NCBI RefSeq assembly: GCF_002272245.1
Contig: NZ_NPDD01000011.1
Coordinates: 1 to 64,000, forward strand
From: Bacillus sp. 7884-1
GTDB taxonomy: Bacteria; Bacillota; Bacilli; Bacillales; Cytobacillaceae
DNA: 64,000 nt
Direction: 5' to 3'
The translations under genes and the position numbers were made by a program. Numbering within the stretch: position 1 is the stretch's first letter; the number at the start of each line of letters is the position of its first letter. Below, one piece after another: positions 52,390 to 60,289 of this stretch. The notes beneath the pieces were generated by a model. That model saw only the letters and a list, made by a program, of their open reading frames with translations, had not been told where the DNA came from and did not search any database.

Positions 52390-52671
52390 CTATTTGATGA
52401 TCTCAATATTTAAAGCCGTGCCTTGTAAGGGATAGGACTCTCGAACTTTTCCATCTGTCCAAACCGTAACACTTTGACCTTTTTCGAAGTCCCGGCCATC
52501 GGTTCCATCAGGCAGTGAGAGCCAGATTAATCCCAATTTTTCATCTTCAACTAAAATACTGCTGCTCTCAACTTCCATAACCGTTCCTTTAATATCATAT
52601 TCACCTTTAACACTGCAGCCTGTTGGTAAGAGGAAAAATAAAATGAACGAAAAGATTAGATATTTTTTCAT
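52390..52671 (-). CDS. DUF3221-type small lipoprotein
   Basis: A 93-residue lipoprotein with the lipobox LLPTGCS. The rest is a small beta domain (DIKGTVMEVESSSILVEDEK, QSVTVWTDGKVRESYPLQGT) of the DUF3221/OB-fold kind found in bacilli (YobA-like). The function is unknown. Another lipoprotein gene lies 30 bp upstream on the same strand. Confidence 0.82.
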   Translation of the reverse strand: MKKYLIFSFILFFLLPTGCSVKGEYDIKGTVMEVESSSILVEDEKLGLIWLSLPDGTDGRDFEKGQSVTVWTDGKVRESYPLQGTALNIEIIK

Positions 52672-52701
52672 GTAGCCCTACCTCCTTAGTGTGGAGTCGA
52701 A

Positions 52702-53151
52702 CTATTCACCACCAAGCTGTTGAATTTGGTCAATGATGCTGGTTATATCTTGAACAGATTGAAACAGCTCCGTATTTTCAAGAATAGCTGGATCAAGCAG
52801 TCCATCTTTAAAATTGGTCAAGTATGTTTCAATTTCAGCTACAATGAGGCTGTTTTGCTCGATGATTTGCTGATGAAGCTCAGCCGCAATATCGGGTGCT
52901 TGAATTTCACTAAAGGCTTGAGCGGTTTCCTGCATTTGTTGAAGCATGGTCTGGAGATCCTCAGCTGCCTGAATGTCACTAACCGCTTGCTGCGCAAGAG
53001 CAGGAGCATCACTTGCAAAATCAGTCGCTGCAGACAAATAATCAGTTGCTTCATTAATATAAGTAATCGTATCCTGTGCATCATTAAGGAAAGAACATCC
53101 CCCAAGTAAAAATAACATACTCGCAGACAATACAATCAATAGTTTCTTCAA
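52702..53151 (-). CDS. DUF6376-like helical lipoprotein
   Basis: A 149-residue lipoprotein with lipobox LFLLGGCS. The mature part is helical and rich in A and Q (INEATDYLSAATDFASDAPA, TMLQQMQETAQAFSEIQAPD), probably a coiled coil. I recall this family as DUF6376. It likely forms a unit with the DUF3221-type gene. The function is unknown. Confidence 0.8.
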   Translation of the reverse strand: MKKLLIVLSASMLFLLGGCSFLNDAQDTITYINEATDYLSAATDFASDAPALAQQAVSDIQAAEDLQTMLQQMQETAQAFSEIQAPDIAAELHQQIIEQNSLIVAEIETYLTNFKDGLLDPAILENTELFQSVQDITSIIDQIQQLGGE

Positions 53152-53221
53152 AATAAAACCTCCGTTTTGTTTTTGGCAAATCTGGAGTACTCAGTTCTAT
53201 TCAAGAATATCATAACCTTCT

Positions 53222-53267
53222 GGTGCCTGTCACCACTCGTGAACACTGTCCACCTGGAGCGGACAGT
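53222..53267 (+). repeat. REP-like element, copy 11, upstream of the RAYT gene
   Basis: Core GGTGCCTGTCACC (53222-53234), ACTC, then GTGAACACTGTCCAC, CTGGAGCGGACAGT. It is 144 bp before the RAYT start. Confidence 0.88.
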
Positions 53268-53410
53268 CATAAAGTTTTTGTTTGGGTGGTTTTGAGGGAG
53301 GAATTTGGAGGATGGTGTCGAATGGTATAATTTAATGTAATCTATTCTCTCCGCTTTTCAACTCACCAATTTTTCATCAATCAAAATCCAATTAATTAGG
53401 AGTGACCGCT

Positions 53411-54022
53411 ATGGGTCGAAAACGCCGCTCTTGGTTTCCAGGTGCAAAGTATCATATTACAAGCAGAGGAAATCGTAAATCTACGCTTTTTTACGATGAC
53501 GAAGATCGAATGAAATACCTTAGCTTTTTAAAAGAAACAATGGGGCGCTTTCCATTTACGCTTCACAGCTTCTGTTTAATGACCAACCACACACACCTCC
53601 AGATTCAAACTTCAGACACCTCTCCAACCATTCTTATGAGTCATCTCAATACAAAATACGCCAAATATTTCAATAAAAAGTACAACTACAGCGGCCACGT
53701 ATTTGAAAAGCGATATGGAGCCGAATTATTAGATTCCCTTGATTATGAATTCGATGTCAGTAAATATATTCATCTGAATCCGCTAAAGGCCGGTCTAGTA
53801 GATGGGTTAGAGGATTATCCATGGAGCAGTTACCACGCTTATGTGTATGGCGAAATTAGCACCCTTGTTGACACCAAACATCTGCTTTCCTATTTTCCTT
53901 CTCCTGCGTCCAAGCATTATGAAGAATACATAAAAACCCCACTAGCGGATTTATTTTTACTCGACAATGGTAAAGTTTTGATGATTTCTAGAAAGGAGGA
54001 AAATCCATGTGTGCAAAAGTAA
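53411..54022 (+). CDS. REP-associated tyrosine transposase (RAYT, Y1 HUH superfamily)
   Basis: A 203-residue transposase-like protein. ATG 53411 follows AGGAG. The HUH motif is MTNHTHLQI with His60 and His62, and the single catalytic tyrosine is Tyr119 in DVSKYIHLNPLKAGLV. Other family motifs are YHITSRGNRK and YPWSSYHAY. RAYTs are domesticated relatives of IS200/IS605 transposases that propagate REP hairpins in trans. A full REP-like element is just upstream and at least 13 more lie within 34 kb. The gene overlaps the start of a comM remnant. The frame is intact. Confidence 0.92.
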   Translation: MGRKRRSWFPGAKYHITSRGNRKSTLFYDDEDRMKYLSFLKETMGRFPFTLHSFCLMTNHTHLQIQTSDTSPTILMSHLNTKYAKYFNKKYNYSGHVFEKRYGAELLDSLDYEFDVSKYIHLNPLKAGLVDGLEDYPWSSYHAYVYGEISTLVDTKHLLSYFPSPASKHYEEYIKTPLADLFLLDNGKVLMISRKEENPCVQK

Positions 54023-54129
54023 CGAGTATTGGATTAAAAGTGATGGAGGGTTATCGTTTACATGTTGAAGTAAAAACGTTTGTAGGAAATGATTCTATAC
54101 GAATTGTTGGTGCGGACACTCAAAAATAA
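54007..54129 (+). pseudogene. comM: Truncated ComM/YifB-like N-terminal fragment
   Basis: A 40-residue frame from ATG 54007, behind AAAGGAGG. AKVTSIGLKVMEGYRLHVEV matches the start of ComM/YifB Mg-chelatase-like ATPases (typically AKVxSIGLxGxEGYxVxVEV), then degenerates at RIVGADTQK where the family reads IVGLPD. The rest of the roughly 500-residue protein is missing. It overlaps the RAYT gene by 16 bp. It is probably a remnant left when the region rearranged. Confidence 0.75.
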
Positions 54130-54165
54130 AAAAGTCACTGCAAGGATTACATTCTGGCAGTGACT
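54126..54165 (-). terminator. Terminator of the PlsY-like and aminotransferase operon
   Basis: GTCACTGC (54134-54141) pairs with GCAGTGAC (54157-54164). The minus strand continues with a T-run. Confidence 0.85.
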
Positions 54166-54190
54166 CAATCTGGTCCTCTTGACCATTCCC

Positions 54191-55783
54191 TTATGCTTGT
54201 TGTAAGGCACTTTGTTCATAGGTTATTACTCTATTCAGAAGGTGAGCCATTTTTTCCAAATCTGAGGTTGCATAGTGGTCAATGCAGGCAATCTGAATCC
54301 AGTTTCCTCGCTGTAGATAATCACTTTCGTAGTGCAGCTGGTAGCCGTGGTTGTATAGAATATCTCCAACAACAACGGAAGAAATAGAACTTGGTATCTC
54401 AATCGTGAGAATAATCGGTGAGCTGTCCTCTTCACTGATGATGGTAAAGCCAAATTGTTTAAGCAGATTGTTTAAGAAAGAATGTGTTGCCACCACTTTT
54501 TCAAAGGTTTCGATCTTAATATCTTCTAATGCTGCCAGTAGTGCCTCTAGGAGGTTAGATGACTGCGAAAACGGGATGCTTTTCTTTGCCATGTAGGTTC
54601 CTAAATCGAGATATTTCGGAAGTGTTAATGATGGCTGAACCTCATGGTGGTGGAAAACGAACGAAAGGCCTGTCAGAGCGCGGATGGCCTTTCCACTAAC
54701 ACCTGTTGCCAAAAATACTCCCTCTAAGTCTACTTCCATTGCCCCTAAAGAGCTAATGCAATCCAGGCAAAGCTTGAGTTCATATTGTCTCGATATTTCC
54801 TTCAACAAACCCAAATCGTTGAGCATCCCAGAGGAAGTTTCACTGTGAACCGCCCAAATCCAACTCGTATCCTCCGATAATTCAGCAATAATTTCCTCAC
54901 GCGTGAAAGCCTGTCCCCAATCCTTTTGAAGTACATCGAACTTCAGTCCCAATCTACTAGCCTGTTCTACTAAACGGCTGCCAAATTCTCCATTAGCTAA
55001 AATTAGCCCCCGTCCAGTTTCTAAGGAAAGCTGTCCTGCCACAACATCATTGGCAAGTGTTCCAGAGCCTAGGAAAATATGAACATATTTACTATTAACC
55101 AAACGACCAAGAATATTCTTTGCTTTTTCAAGCTTTTCTTTATAAAGGTCCGACCGATGAGAAATCGGGGTTTTGCTTAATGCTGCCATTACGTTATTCG
55201 AGATTTGAACCGGTCCTGGTAAAAAGGGAATGGTCGGTGGTAAGATTCTGCCTGCTATCGACTCATCAAACGTTTTCTTCGTCAAGTACATAGGCTGAAA
55301 GAGTGCTTCATCACTCCCCGTTAATTGAGCAAAAGGCTGGAATCCTAATTGACCGTAAAGCTTTAATTGGCGGACTGTTCCGGAGATAAAAGCAATATCG
55401 TACCCTTTTTTTAGGCAATATTTTATTAGAAACTGCGCGAGCCCTAAAAATACCCGTCCATTTCGATATTCCTTTTTGACAGATAATAGTCTAACTTCGC
55501 ACGGAGAGTTAACTGGAAATGACAATGATTGCTCAACGGGACCGATTTTTCGATCAAGTGAAAATGGTCGATTATCGCGAATCGCACCCATACCAATCAC
55601 TTCGTTTTCTTTAATACAAATGATATATGTATTTTCAGCATGGAATGCATCCACTAACTTTTGTTCCTCATTTTTTTGGTGCTGTGGAATTTCCTCTGAA
55701 AAGGTTTGATAGTTTAAGCGATGAATTTGTTCGAATTCATCAGGAGTGGTGGCAATTTTGAAAAAGAATTCGTGCTTACTCAT
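54191..55783 (-). CDS. Fusion of GNAT acyltransferase and class V PLP aminotransferase
   Basis: A 530-residue two-domain enzyme. Residues about 1-175 form a GNAT/autoinducer-synthase-like domain (FEQIHRLNYQTFSEEIPQHQ, then VRLLSVKKEYR and GQLGFQPFAQL). Residues about 185-530 are a class V aminotransferase of the alanine-glyoxylate kind: LPGPVQISNNVM, then SHRSDLYKEKL, GSGTLANDVV, LCLDCISSLGAME and the PLP lysine in GVSGKAIRALTG. It overlaps the PlsY-like gene by 8 bp. A role in making an amino-acid-linked lipid is only a hypothesis. Confidence 0.85.
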   Translation of the reverse strand: MSKHEFFFKIATTPDEFEQIHRLNYQTFSEEIPQHQKNEEQKLVDAFHAENTYIICIKENEVIGMGAIRDNRPFSLDRKIGPVEQSLSFPVNSPCEVRLLSVKKEYRNGRVFLGLAQFLIKYCLKKGYDIAFISGTVRQLKLYGQLGFQPFAQLTGSDEALFQPMYLTKKTFDESIAGRILPPTIPFLPGPVQISNNVMAALSKTPISHRSDLYKEKLEKAKNILGRLVNSKYVHIFLGSGTLANDVVAGQLSLETGRGLILANGEFGSRLVEQASRLGLKFDVLQKDWGQAFTREEIIAELSEDTSWIWAVHSETSSGMLNDLGLLKEISRQYELKLCLDCISSLGAMEVDLEGVFLATGVSGKAIRALTGLSFVFHHHEVQPSLTLPKYLDLGTYMAKKSIPFSQSSNLLEALLAALEDIKIETFEKVVATHSFLNNLLKQFGFTIISEEDSSPIILTIEIPSSISSVVVGDILYNHGYQLHYESDYLQRGNWIQIACIDHYATSDLEKMAHLLNRVITYEQSALQQA

Positions 55784-56351
55784 TAGGTTTCAGCCTTTCC
55801 TTGAGATTTTCTGCATGTGCTGCGTAAAGCATAGCGATAATACCTAATGCTATCAGGCAACTTAGCCAATCATTATTTTTTATAAAAAGTACCACTGGGA
55901 TAAAAAGAAAAGTCGCTAATCCTGCTAAAGTGAAGCTTTTAAAAAAAGGATAAAGGACGCAAAAACCTAGGATAATTACTGGAACAAGTAGCGGTTCAAA
56001 GGTAATAATTCCACCAATAAAGGTAGAAATCCCTTTTCCACCCTTAAATTTAAGGGTAACCGGCTTGATATGCCCCAAAATGGCCAGGGCAAGCCCTACT
56101 AGTTGAATAGTTTCTGAGAATTGCAAATAACGGGCAGCTAAGATAACTAGGACACCTTTAAGTGCATCCCCGAGAAAAATCAGTACAAAAGCCGTTTTGC
56201 CATGAAGGCGGCCGGCGTTTCTTGCACCGACATTACCGCTCCCTTGAACACGAATATCCTTCCGATAAATGATTTTCGTGATAAGAAAGCCAAACATGAT
56301 ACTACCTATAAAATAGGAAAGAATAAGGTATAACCAAATCATTCGAAACAC
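55776..56351 (-). CDS. plsY: PlsY-like glycerol-3-phosphate acyltransferase
   Basis: A 191-residue membrane protein with about six helices. PlsY motifs are present: GSGNVGARNAGR, GHIKPVTLKFKGGKGI, and the early SYFIGSIMFGFL. It should transfer an acyl group from acyl-phosphate to glycerol-3-phosphate. The family's third motif appears weak (YAAHAENLKERL), suggesting a divergent paralogue rather than the housekeeping enzyme. It overlaps the GNAT-aminotransferase gene, forming a two-gene operon. Confidence 0.85.
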   Translation of the reverse strand: MFRMIWLYLILSYFIGSIMFGFLITKIIYRKDIRVQGSGNVGARNAGRLHGKTAFVLIFLGDALKGVLVILAARYLQFSETIQLVGLALAILGHIKPVTLKFKGGKGISTFIGGIITFEPLLVPVIILGFCVLYPFFKSFTLAGLATFLFIPVVLFIKNNDWLSCLIALGIIAMLYAAHAENLKERLKPNE

Positions 56352-56508
56352 AACCTTTGTGGGTTCTGGCTATAGGAAAAAATGAATTTATTACCATTAT
56401 AATATGATTCTTACATTATTCACATATACTTTGTGAAAACAACCTTTAAAAAGCAAAAGAATGACCTACACCAAGCATTAAGAGGGAGTTCTACCTATGA
56501 GTTAAATT

Positions 56509-56537
56509 AAAAACATCCTCCAGTTGAGGATGTTTTT
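56509..56537 (-). terminator. Terminator of the 90-residue membrane protein gene
   Basis: A perfect 12-bp stem AAAAACATCCTC/GAGGATGTTTTT with a 5-base loop. Confidence 0.88.
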
Positions 56538-56540
56538 CTA

Positions 56541-56813
56541 TTAGTCACCGCCGCCGCCACCGCCCGAGTCTCCGCCCCCGGAGTCGCTGTCTGAGCTGTA
56601 GGCATGATCGTTGCTATAGTCGTTGTCGTAATGATGATAGTGGTGGCTTTTGCTATTACTTCGGTTAGGGAAAACTAAAAAAGCTAATATAATCGATAAA
56701 ACCCCAAAAAATACTTGATCAGTAAAAATTAAAAATACCCCAAAAATAAAAATGAGGAAACCAACCAATCGTAATATCCCTCTCAGAAGACATTCCTCCC
56801 CTAAAGTTAACAT
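56541..56813 (-). CDS. Small membrane protein with His/Asp/Gly-rich tail
   Basis: A protein of up to 90 residues. The start is uncertain: the ATG at 56813 lacks a site, while AGGGGAGG lies eight bases before a CTG at 56786, which would give MRGILRLVGFL. There are two hydrophobic segments (VGFLIFIFGVFLIF and FFGVLSIILAFLVF), then a polar tail with SHHYHHYDNDYSNDHAYSSD ending in Gly/Asp repeats. The tail could bind metal. The function is unknown. Confidence 0.6.
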   Translation of the reverse strand: MLTLGEECLLRGILRLVGFLIFIFGVFLIFTDQVFFGVLSIILAFLVFPNRSNSKSHHYHHYDNDYSNDHAYSSDSDSGGGDSGGGGGGD

Positions 56814-56879
56814 TTATTAATAGATATTAACTCCTATTACTTTTTATACGTTTAATCCATATTTGTAACTAAAATAAAA

Positions 56880-56928
56880 CACCAAGGGATTCCCTTGGTG
56901 CCTGTCACCATTTATTCATTTTCCTTCA
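56880..56928. repeat. REP-like element, copy 12, forming a terminator
   Basis: CACCAAGGGA pairs with TCCCTTGGTG (about 56880-56900), overlapping the core GGTGCCTGTCACC (56897-56909) followed by ATTTATTCATT. On the minus strand the hairpin ends in TTTTATTTT, so it can terminate the protease gene. Confidence 0.82.
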
Positions 56929-56968
56929 TTTATACATACATTTATACATACATTTTTTTAGATGACTT

Positions 56969-58354
56969 TTAACTATCATTTTCTTCATCTTTTTTCTGCT
57001 GTTTCTTTTGCTGTTCTTGGAGTGCAAGTATGATATCTTGGACGTCAATTATTCCATCGTTGTTTAGGTCCTGAATGGTGTTTTCCGGTACCTGTGGCGG
57101 TGGTGCTGCTGGTGGTATCTGCGTTGCTGCAGCAGGTGCAGGTCTATTTTTCGGTTTAAAGGCAAAGGTGAATACTAAGAGCAGAATTATTAGTAAGGCG
57201 GCAACACCATCTGCGATATAGAAGATGGTTTTATAATCTGACCATAAAGTTTTGCTGTCACCAGCTCGTTGTTCGGAATTCGTGATGAACTTTTTGATTT
57301 CGGAATGGTTTGGATAGAGTCTTTGGACTGCTTCAAATTTTTCTAGAGCATTATCATAATAGCCACCCCAATAAAGCTCCAGCCCTTCCTTATAAAGTTT
57401 ATCTGTGCTGCTTGATGTATTCTTTGCTCCTGCTTGGTTTGTAAATTCTTTTACAGTATTAACTGGCACTGAAAAGTTGAAGCCTTGAACCTCTTGACCA
57501 TTTACGGTATCGCCTCTAAAGGTTAGTAAGCCAATGATTTCTCCTTTTTCATTGATTACTGGTCCACCGCTATTCCCATGTGTAGCAGCTGCATTAATTT
57601 GAATAACCGGGCTTCCTTGCTCCGTTTTCTTATCAGTAGCAGAAATTTGACCAGCATTCATTGAGGATACGAGAGAGGAATCAGGTGATAGCAGATCAGA
57701 ATCGGCTGCAGCTGGGTAGCCGCTTACCCAAATGTTATCCTGGTTTTGGATATTATCAGAATTTCCAAGCTTTAAGGTAGGAAGGTTTTTCCCTTCAATC
57801 TTAAGTACCGCTACATCTTTCCCTTCATTAACAGGTGCACCATAGCTTTTTACTTCCCCATCAAGTGTGTCTCCGCCAGGTAAAATAACTTTAATGACCT
57901 TTTGAATCCCAGTGTATTGCGTGTAAGTCAACATATATTCATACGCTGTTTCATAATCTACCTGAAAATAATCTGCCATAATCGTAACAAGCTGATCAAA
58001 TGCAGCATTGGCAATATCTTCGTCTTCCATCTGAGCCGATTCTACAACATGAGCATTCGTGACAATATACCCATCAGAGCTAATTATTGCACCTGAACCA
58101 GAGCCCCCAACAACAGACTGGTAGTTTAATTGACTTAGTATGGCCTCTACCTCTGGGTCATTTGGATTGTTAAACTGCCAACTAACAACAGAATAACCTA
58201 GAATCCGAACAACCGCTGGCTTCGTGTATTCCGCTAGCTTTTGAGCTTGAGAAATATTCGAAGAGCTTGGCTTAATACCCATTAGAACAAAGGAAGTAAC
58301 CATTACCCCAATGAGTATCAAACAAAGCGGTATTGTAAAAAGGGCCCTTTTCAT
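56969..58354 (-). CDS. Membrane-anchored trypsin-like protease with TPR-like region and dockerin-type EF-hand tail
   Basis: A 461-residue protein from ATG 58354 (GGAGG upstream; TTG 58357 is an alternative). The N-terminal anchor is ALFTIPLCLILIGVMVTSFV. The protease domain shows the triad as NAHVV (His), GKDVAVLKI (Asp) and HGNSGGPV (Ser). A TPR-like stretch (GLELYWGGYYDNALEKFEAV) leads to a second membrane helix (AALLIILLLVFTFAF), a proline linker, and DLNNDGIIDVQDIILAL, a calcium-binding dockerin-type repeat. There is no PDZ domain. The topology would place the EF-hand tail inside the cell. Confidence 0.85.
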   Translation of the reverse strand: MKRALFTIPLCLILIGVMVTSFVLMGIKPSSSNISQAQKLAEYTKPAVVRILGYSVVSWQFNNPNDPEVEAILSQLNYQSVVGGSGSGAIISSDGYIVTNAHVVESAQMEDEDIANAAFDQLVTIMADYFQVDYETAYEYMLTYTQYTGIQKVIKVILPGGDTLDGEVKSYGAPVNEGKDVAVLKIEGKNLPTLKLGNSDNIQNQDNIWVSGYPAAADSDLLSPDSSLVSSMNAGQISATDKKTEQGSPVIQINAAATHGNSGGPVINEKGEIIGLLTFRGDTVNGQEVQGFNFSVPVNTVKEFTNQAGAKNTSSSTDKLYKEGLELYWGGYYDNALEKFEAVQRLYPNHSEIKKFITNSEQRAGDSKTLWSDYKTIFYIADGVAALLIILLLVFTFAFKPKNRPAPAAATQIPPAAPPPQVPENTIQDLNNDGIIDVQDIILALQEQQKKQQKKDEENDS

Positions 58355-58462
58355 CAATAAATTCACCCTCCTCCATAAATTTTGGGAATTTCCATCTAAT
58401 ATATGCCCCTAATGGAACCATGAAACTTTGTACTTAAAAATAAATAACCCCGGTGCCACCCC

Positions 58463-58506
58463 GGTGCCTGTCACCGCTCGTGGACACTTTCTTGAATTGG
58501 ACAGTA
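58463..58506 (+). repeat. REP-like element, copy 13
   Basis: Core GGTGCCTGTCACC (58463-58475), GCTC, then GTGGACACTTTCTTGAATTG and GACAGT, a degraded second arm. A partial core CGGTGCCACC precedes it. Confidence 0.8.
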
Positions 58507-58532
58507 AAAAAGCCAGCAATTTGCTGGCTTTT
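58505..58532 (-). terminator. Terminator of the zupT gene
   Basis: AAAAGCCAGCAA pairs with TTGCTGGCTTTT, then a T-run on the minus strand. Confidence 0.85.
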
Positions 58533-58555
58533 GTGCATTCTCTTGGAATTTTTGT

Positions 58556-59368
58556 TTAGATGAATAGTAAAAGGCTAAGTGCCATGACGGCCATACCTGC
58601 TATGAGCCCATAGATTGATAGATGGGTTTCATCATATCTTTTTGCAGCAGGTAATAATTCATCGAGGGAGATGAACACCATGATCCCTGCAACCGCTGCG
58701 AAGATAATTCCGAACATAACATCGTTTAGGAAAGGCATTAAGAATAGATAGGCAACTATTGCACCAATTGGTTCCGATAAGCCCGACAAGAATGATAGTT
58801 TGAAAGCCTTTTTCTTATCACCTGTCGCAAAATAAACAGGAACCGAAACAGCAATGCCCTCTGGGATATTATGGATCGCTATCGCAACCGCGATGGCAAT
58901 ACCAAGAGCTGGGTCCTGTAAAGCCGAAGTAAAGGTAGCAATTCCTTCCGGAAAGTTGTGAATACCAATGGCAAGTGCCGTAAATGTCCCCATTTTTAAT
59001 AGGTCAGGCTTTTTACCGTCATTTATGTTAGGTTGATTCATATCTTCTACTGTTTTCAATTCATGCGGGTTTGATTGCTTTGGAATAAATTTGTCAATAG
59101 CAGCAATCAATAGCATGCCTCCGAAAAATCCACCAACCGTTAACCAGTTCCCCGGAACAACACCCATTGCATCGACAAGAGCTACCTTTGCTTTTACAAA
59201 AATCTCTACCATGGATACATAGATCATGACACCAGCAGAAAATCCAAGGGTAACAGATAGAAATTTCGTATTTGTATGTGATGTAAAAAATGCGAGCAGA
59301 CTTCCTATACCTGTTGCAAGGCCTGCAAATAATGTCAGTCCAAACGCAAATAGCAGATTTTCCGTCAT
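58556..59368 (-). CDS. zupT: ZIP-family zinc/divalent metal transporter ZupT
   Basis: A 270-residue membrane transporter from ATG 59368, behind GGGAG; the longer frame to 59437 has no site. There are eight helices. The metal-binding helices carry GIHNFPEG and [11 protein letters not shown], the ZIP signature. It imports zinc and perhaps iron or manganese. A 9-bp perfect inverted repeat lies about 76 bp upstream of the start. The neighbouring His/Gly-rich protein could bind the same metals, but it is separated by a terminator. Confidence 0.93.
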   Translation of the reverse strand: MTENLLFAFGLTLFAGLATGIGSLLAFFTSHTNTKFLSVTLGFSAGVMIYVSMVEIFVKAKVALVDAMGVVPGNWLTVGGFFGGMLLIAAIDKFIPKQSNPHELKTVEDMNQPNINDGKKPDLLKMGTFTALAIGIHNFPEGIATFTSALQDPALGIAIAVAIAIHNIPEGIAVSVPVYFATGDKKKAFKLSFLSGLSEPIGAIVAYLFLMPFLNDVMFGIIFAAVAGIMVFISLDELLPAAKRYDETHLSIYGLIAGMAVMALSLLLFI

Positions 59369-59443
59369 AGTCTCTTCTCCCTTTATTATATTATGTTTCT
59401 TTATTTGAAGGTTTTGAATAATATTATATATGCGCAAATACAG

Positions 59444-59467
59444 AAATGTTTCTTTTGAGAAACATTT
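59444..59467. promoter_or_regulatory. Inverted repeat upstream of zupT
   Basis: A perfect 9-bp inverted repeat AAATGTTTC/GAAACATTT with a 6-base spacer, about 76 bp before the zupT start. It is a candidate operator; it does not closely match the Zur consensus I know. Confidence 0.5.
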
Positions 59468-59511
59468 TACACCCGCTGAAACAAAAAAACAGTAAAAATA
59501 TCTTAATAATA

Positions 59512-59558
59512 TAAAAAAGCGTGGGGTCCATGTATATTACATATGGACCACACGCTTT
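59512..59558 (-). terminator. Terminator of the His/Gly-rich protein gene
   Basis: AAAGCGTG pairs with CACGCTTT, extended inward by GGTCCAT/ATGGACC, with a T6 run on the minus strand. Confidence 0.85.
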
Positions 59559-59573
59559 ATCTTTTATAAAAGA

Positions 59574-60092
59574 TCAATATCCTTGGCCGAAACCGCCGCC
59601 ATAACCACCCATTCTAGGACCATATCCCGGTCCATACATGCCATAACCAGGACCATATCCAGGGTAACCTCCAGGATATCCGTATCCAGCACCGTATCCT
59701 TGACCATAACCACCGTATCCATAACCACCACCAAGACTTGAACCTAAATAACCTAATCCAAGACCAAGCAGTCCAGCACCTACATTACCTAGATTAAAGC
59801 CACCACCGTGGTGCCCGCCGCCGTGATGTCCGCCGCCGTGATGTCCACCGCCGTGATGTCCGCCACCATGATGCCCGCCACCATGATGCCCGCCACCATG
59901 ATGCCCGCCACCGTGGTGCCCGCCACCGTGGTGCCCGCCACCGTGGTGCCCGCCACCATGATGCCCGCCACCGTGGTGTCCGCCGCCGTGATGTGCGCCG
60001 CCGTGATGTCCGCCGCCATGTTGCCCGCCACCATGTTGGCCTCCTTGTTGTCCATATCGATAATCAAAGGGCATTCCAAATGATTGATACAT
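59574..60092 (-). CDS. His/Gly-repeat protein (HHGGG pentads) with Gly/Tyr-rich tail
   Basis: A 172-residue low-complexity protein. After MYQSFGMPFDYRYG come about 16 pentads, mostly HHGGG with two QHGGG and one HHGGA, then a hydrophobic segment (LGNVGAGLLGLGLGYLGSSL) and a Gly/Tyr/Pro tail (YGPGYGMYGPGYGPRMGGYG). This composition resembles spore-coat or exosporium structural proteins and suggests metal binding. The ribosome site (GAGGAG) lies 12 bases before ATG 60092, rather far; the shift might favour low expression or the other frame. It ends in a strong terminator. Confidence 0.8.
   Translation of the reverse strand: MYQSFGMPFDYRYGQQGGQHGGGQHGGGHHGGAHHGGGHHGGGHHGGGHHGGGHHGGGHHGGGHHGGGHHGGGHHGGGHHGGGHHGGGHHGGGHHGGGFNLGNVGAGLLGLGLGYLGSSLGGGYGYGGYGQGYGAGYGYPGGYPGYGPGYGMYGPGYGPRMGGYGGGFGQGY
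59805..60047. repeat. 15-bp tandem repeat array within the His/Gly gene
   Basis: About 16 units of 15 bp (for example CCACCATGATGCCCG) encode the pentads. Adjacent units come in blocks of identical third-base choices (three with ATGATG, three with GTGGTG), a sign of recent unit duplication. Confidence 0.85.
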
Positions 60093-60222
60093 TTGTTCAT
60101 CGCGCTCCTCTATCTATAAATTTGAAATATTTTCAAGTATTACCTTCATAACCTATGTGTATCTGGGTAATCCTCTTGGACTAAAGCCTAGATAACAATA
60201 AACAGCAGAAAAGAGGAGGCAG

Positions 60223-60289
60223 ACTGTCCGCCTGAAGGGTGGAACTGTCCACCCTAGGTGGACAGTGTCCACGAGCGGTGCCTGTCACC
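60223..60289. repeat. REP-like element, copy 14 (extended)
   Basis: ACTGTCCGCCTGAAGGGTGG, then AACTGTCCACCCTAGG, TGGACAGTGTCCACGAGC, and the core GGTGCCTGTCACC (60277-60289). It lies in the gene-free gap upstream of xpaC and has a second GTGGA/TCCAC palindrome not seen in other copies. Confidence 0.85.

Noticed and set aside
59789..60100. A 103-residue minus-strand frame with repeats such as GTTVAGIMVAG, starting nearer the ribosome site than the His/Gly protein
   Set aside because: It is the shadow of the 15-bp tandem repeat in another frame. The His/Gly/Tyr protein has a sensible N-terminus, hydrophobic middle and tail and ends right before a terminator. The spacing problem is noted in that entry.
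26450..60289. The REP-like repeats considered as a CRISPR array
   Set aside because: The copies are scattered, in both orientations, kilobases apart, and contain hairpins with no regular spacers or cas genes.
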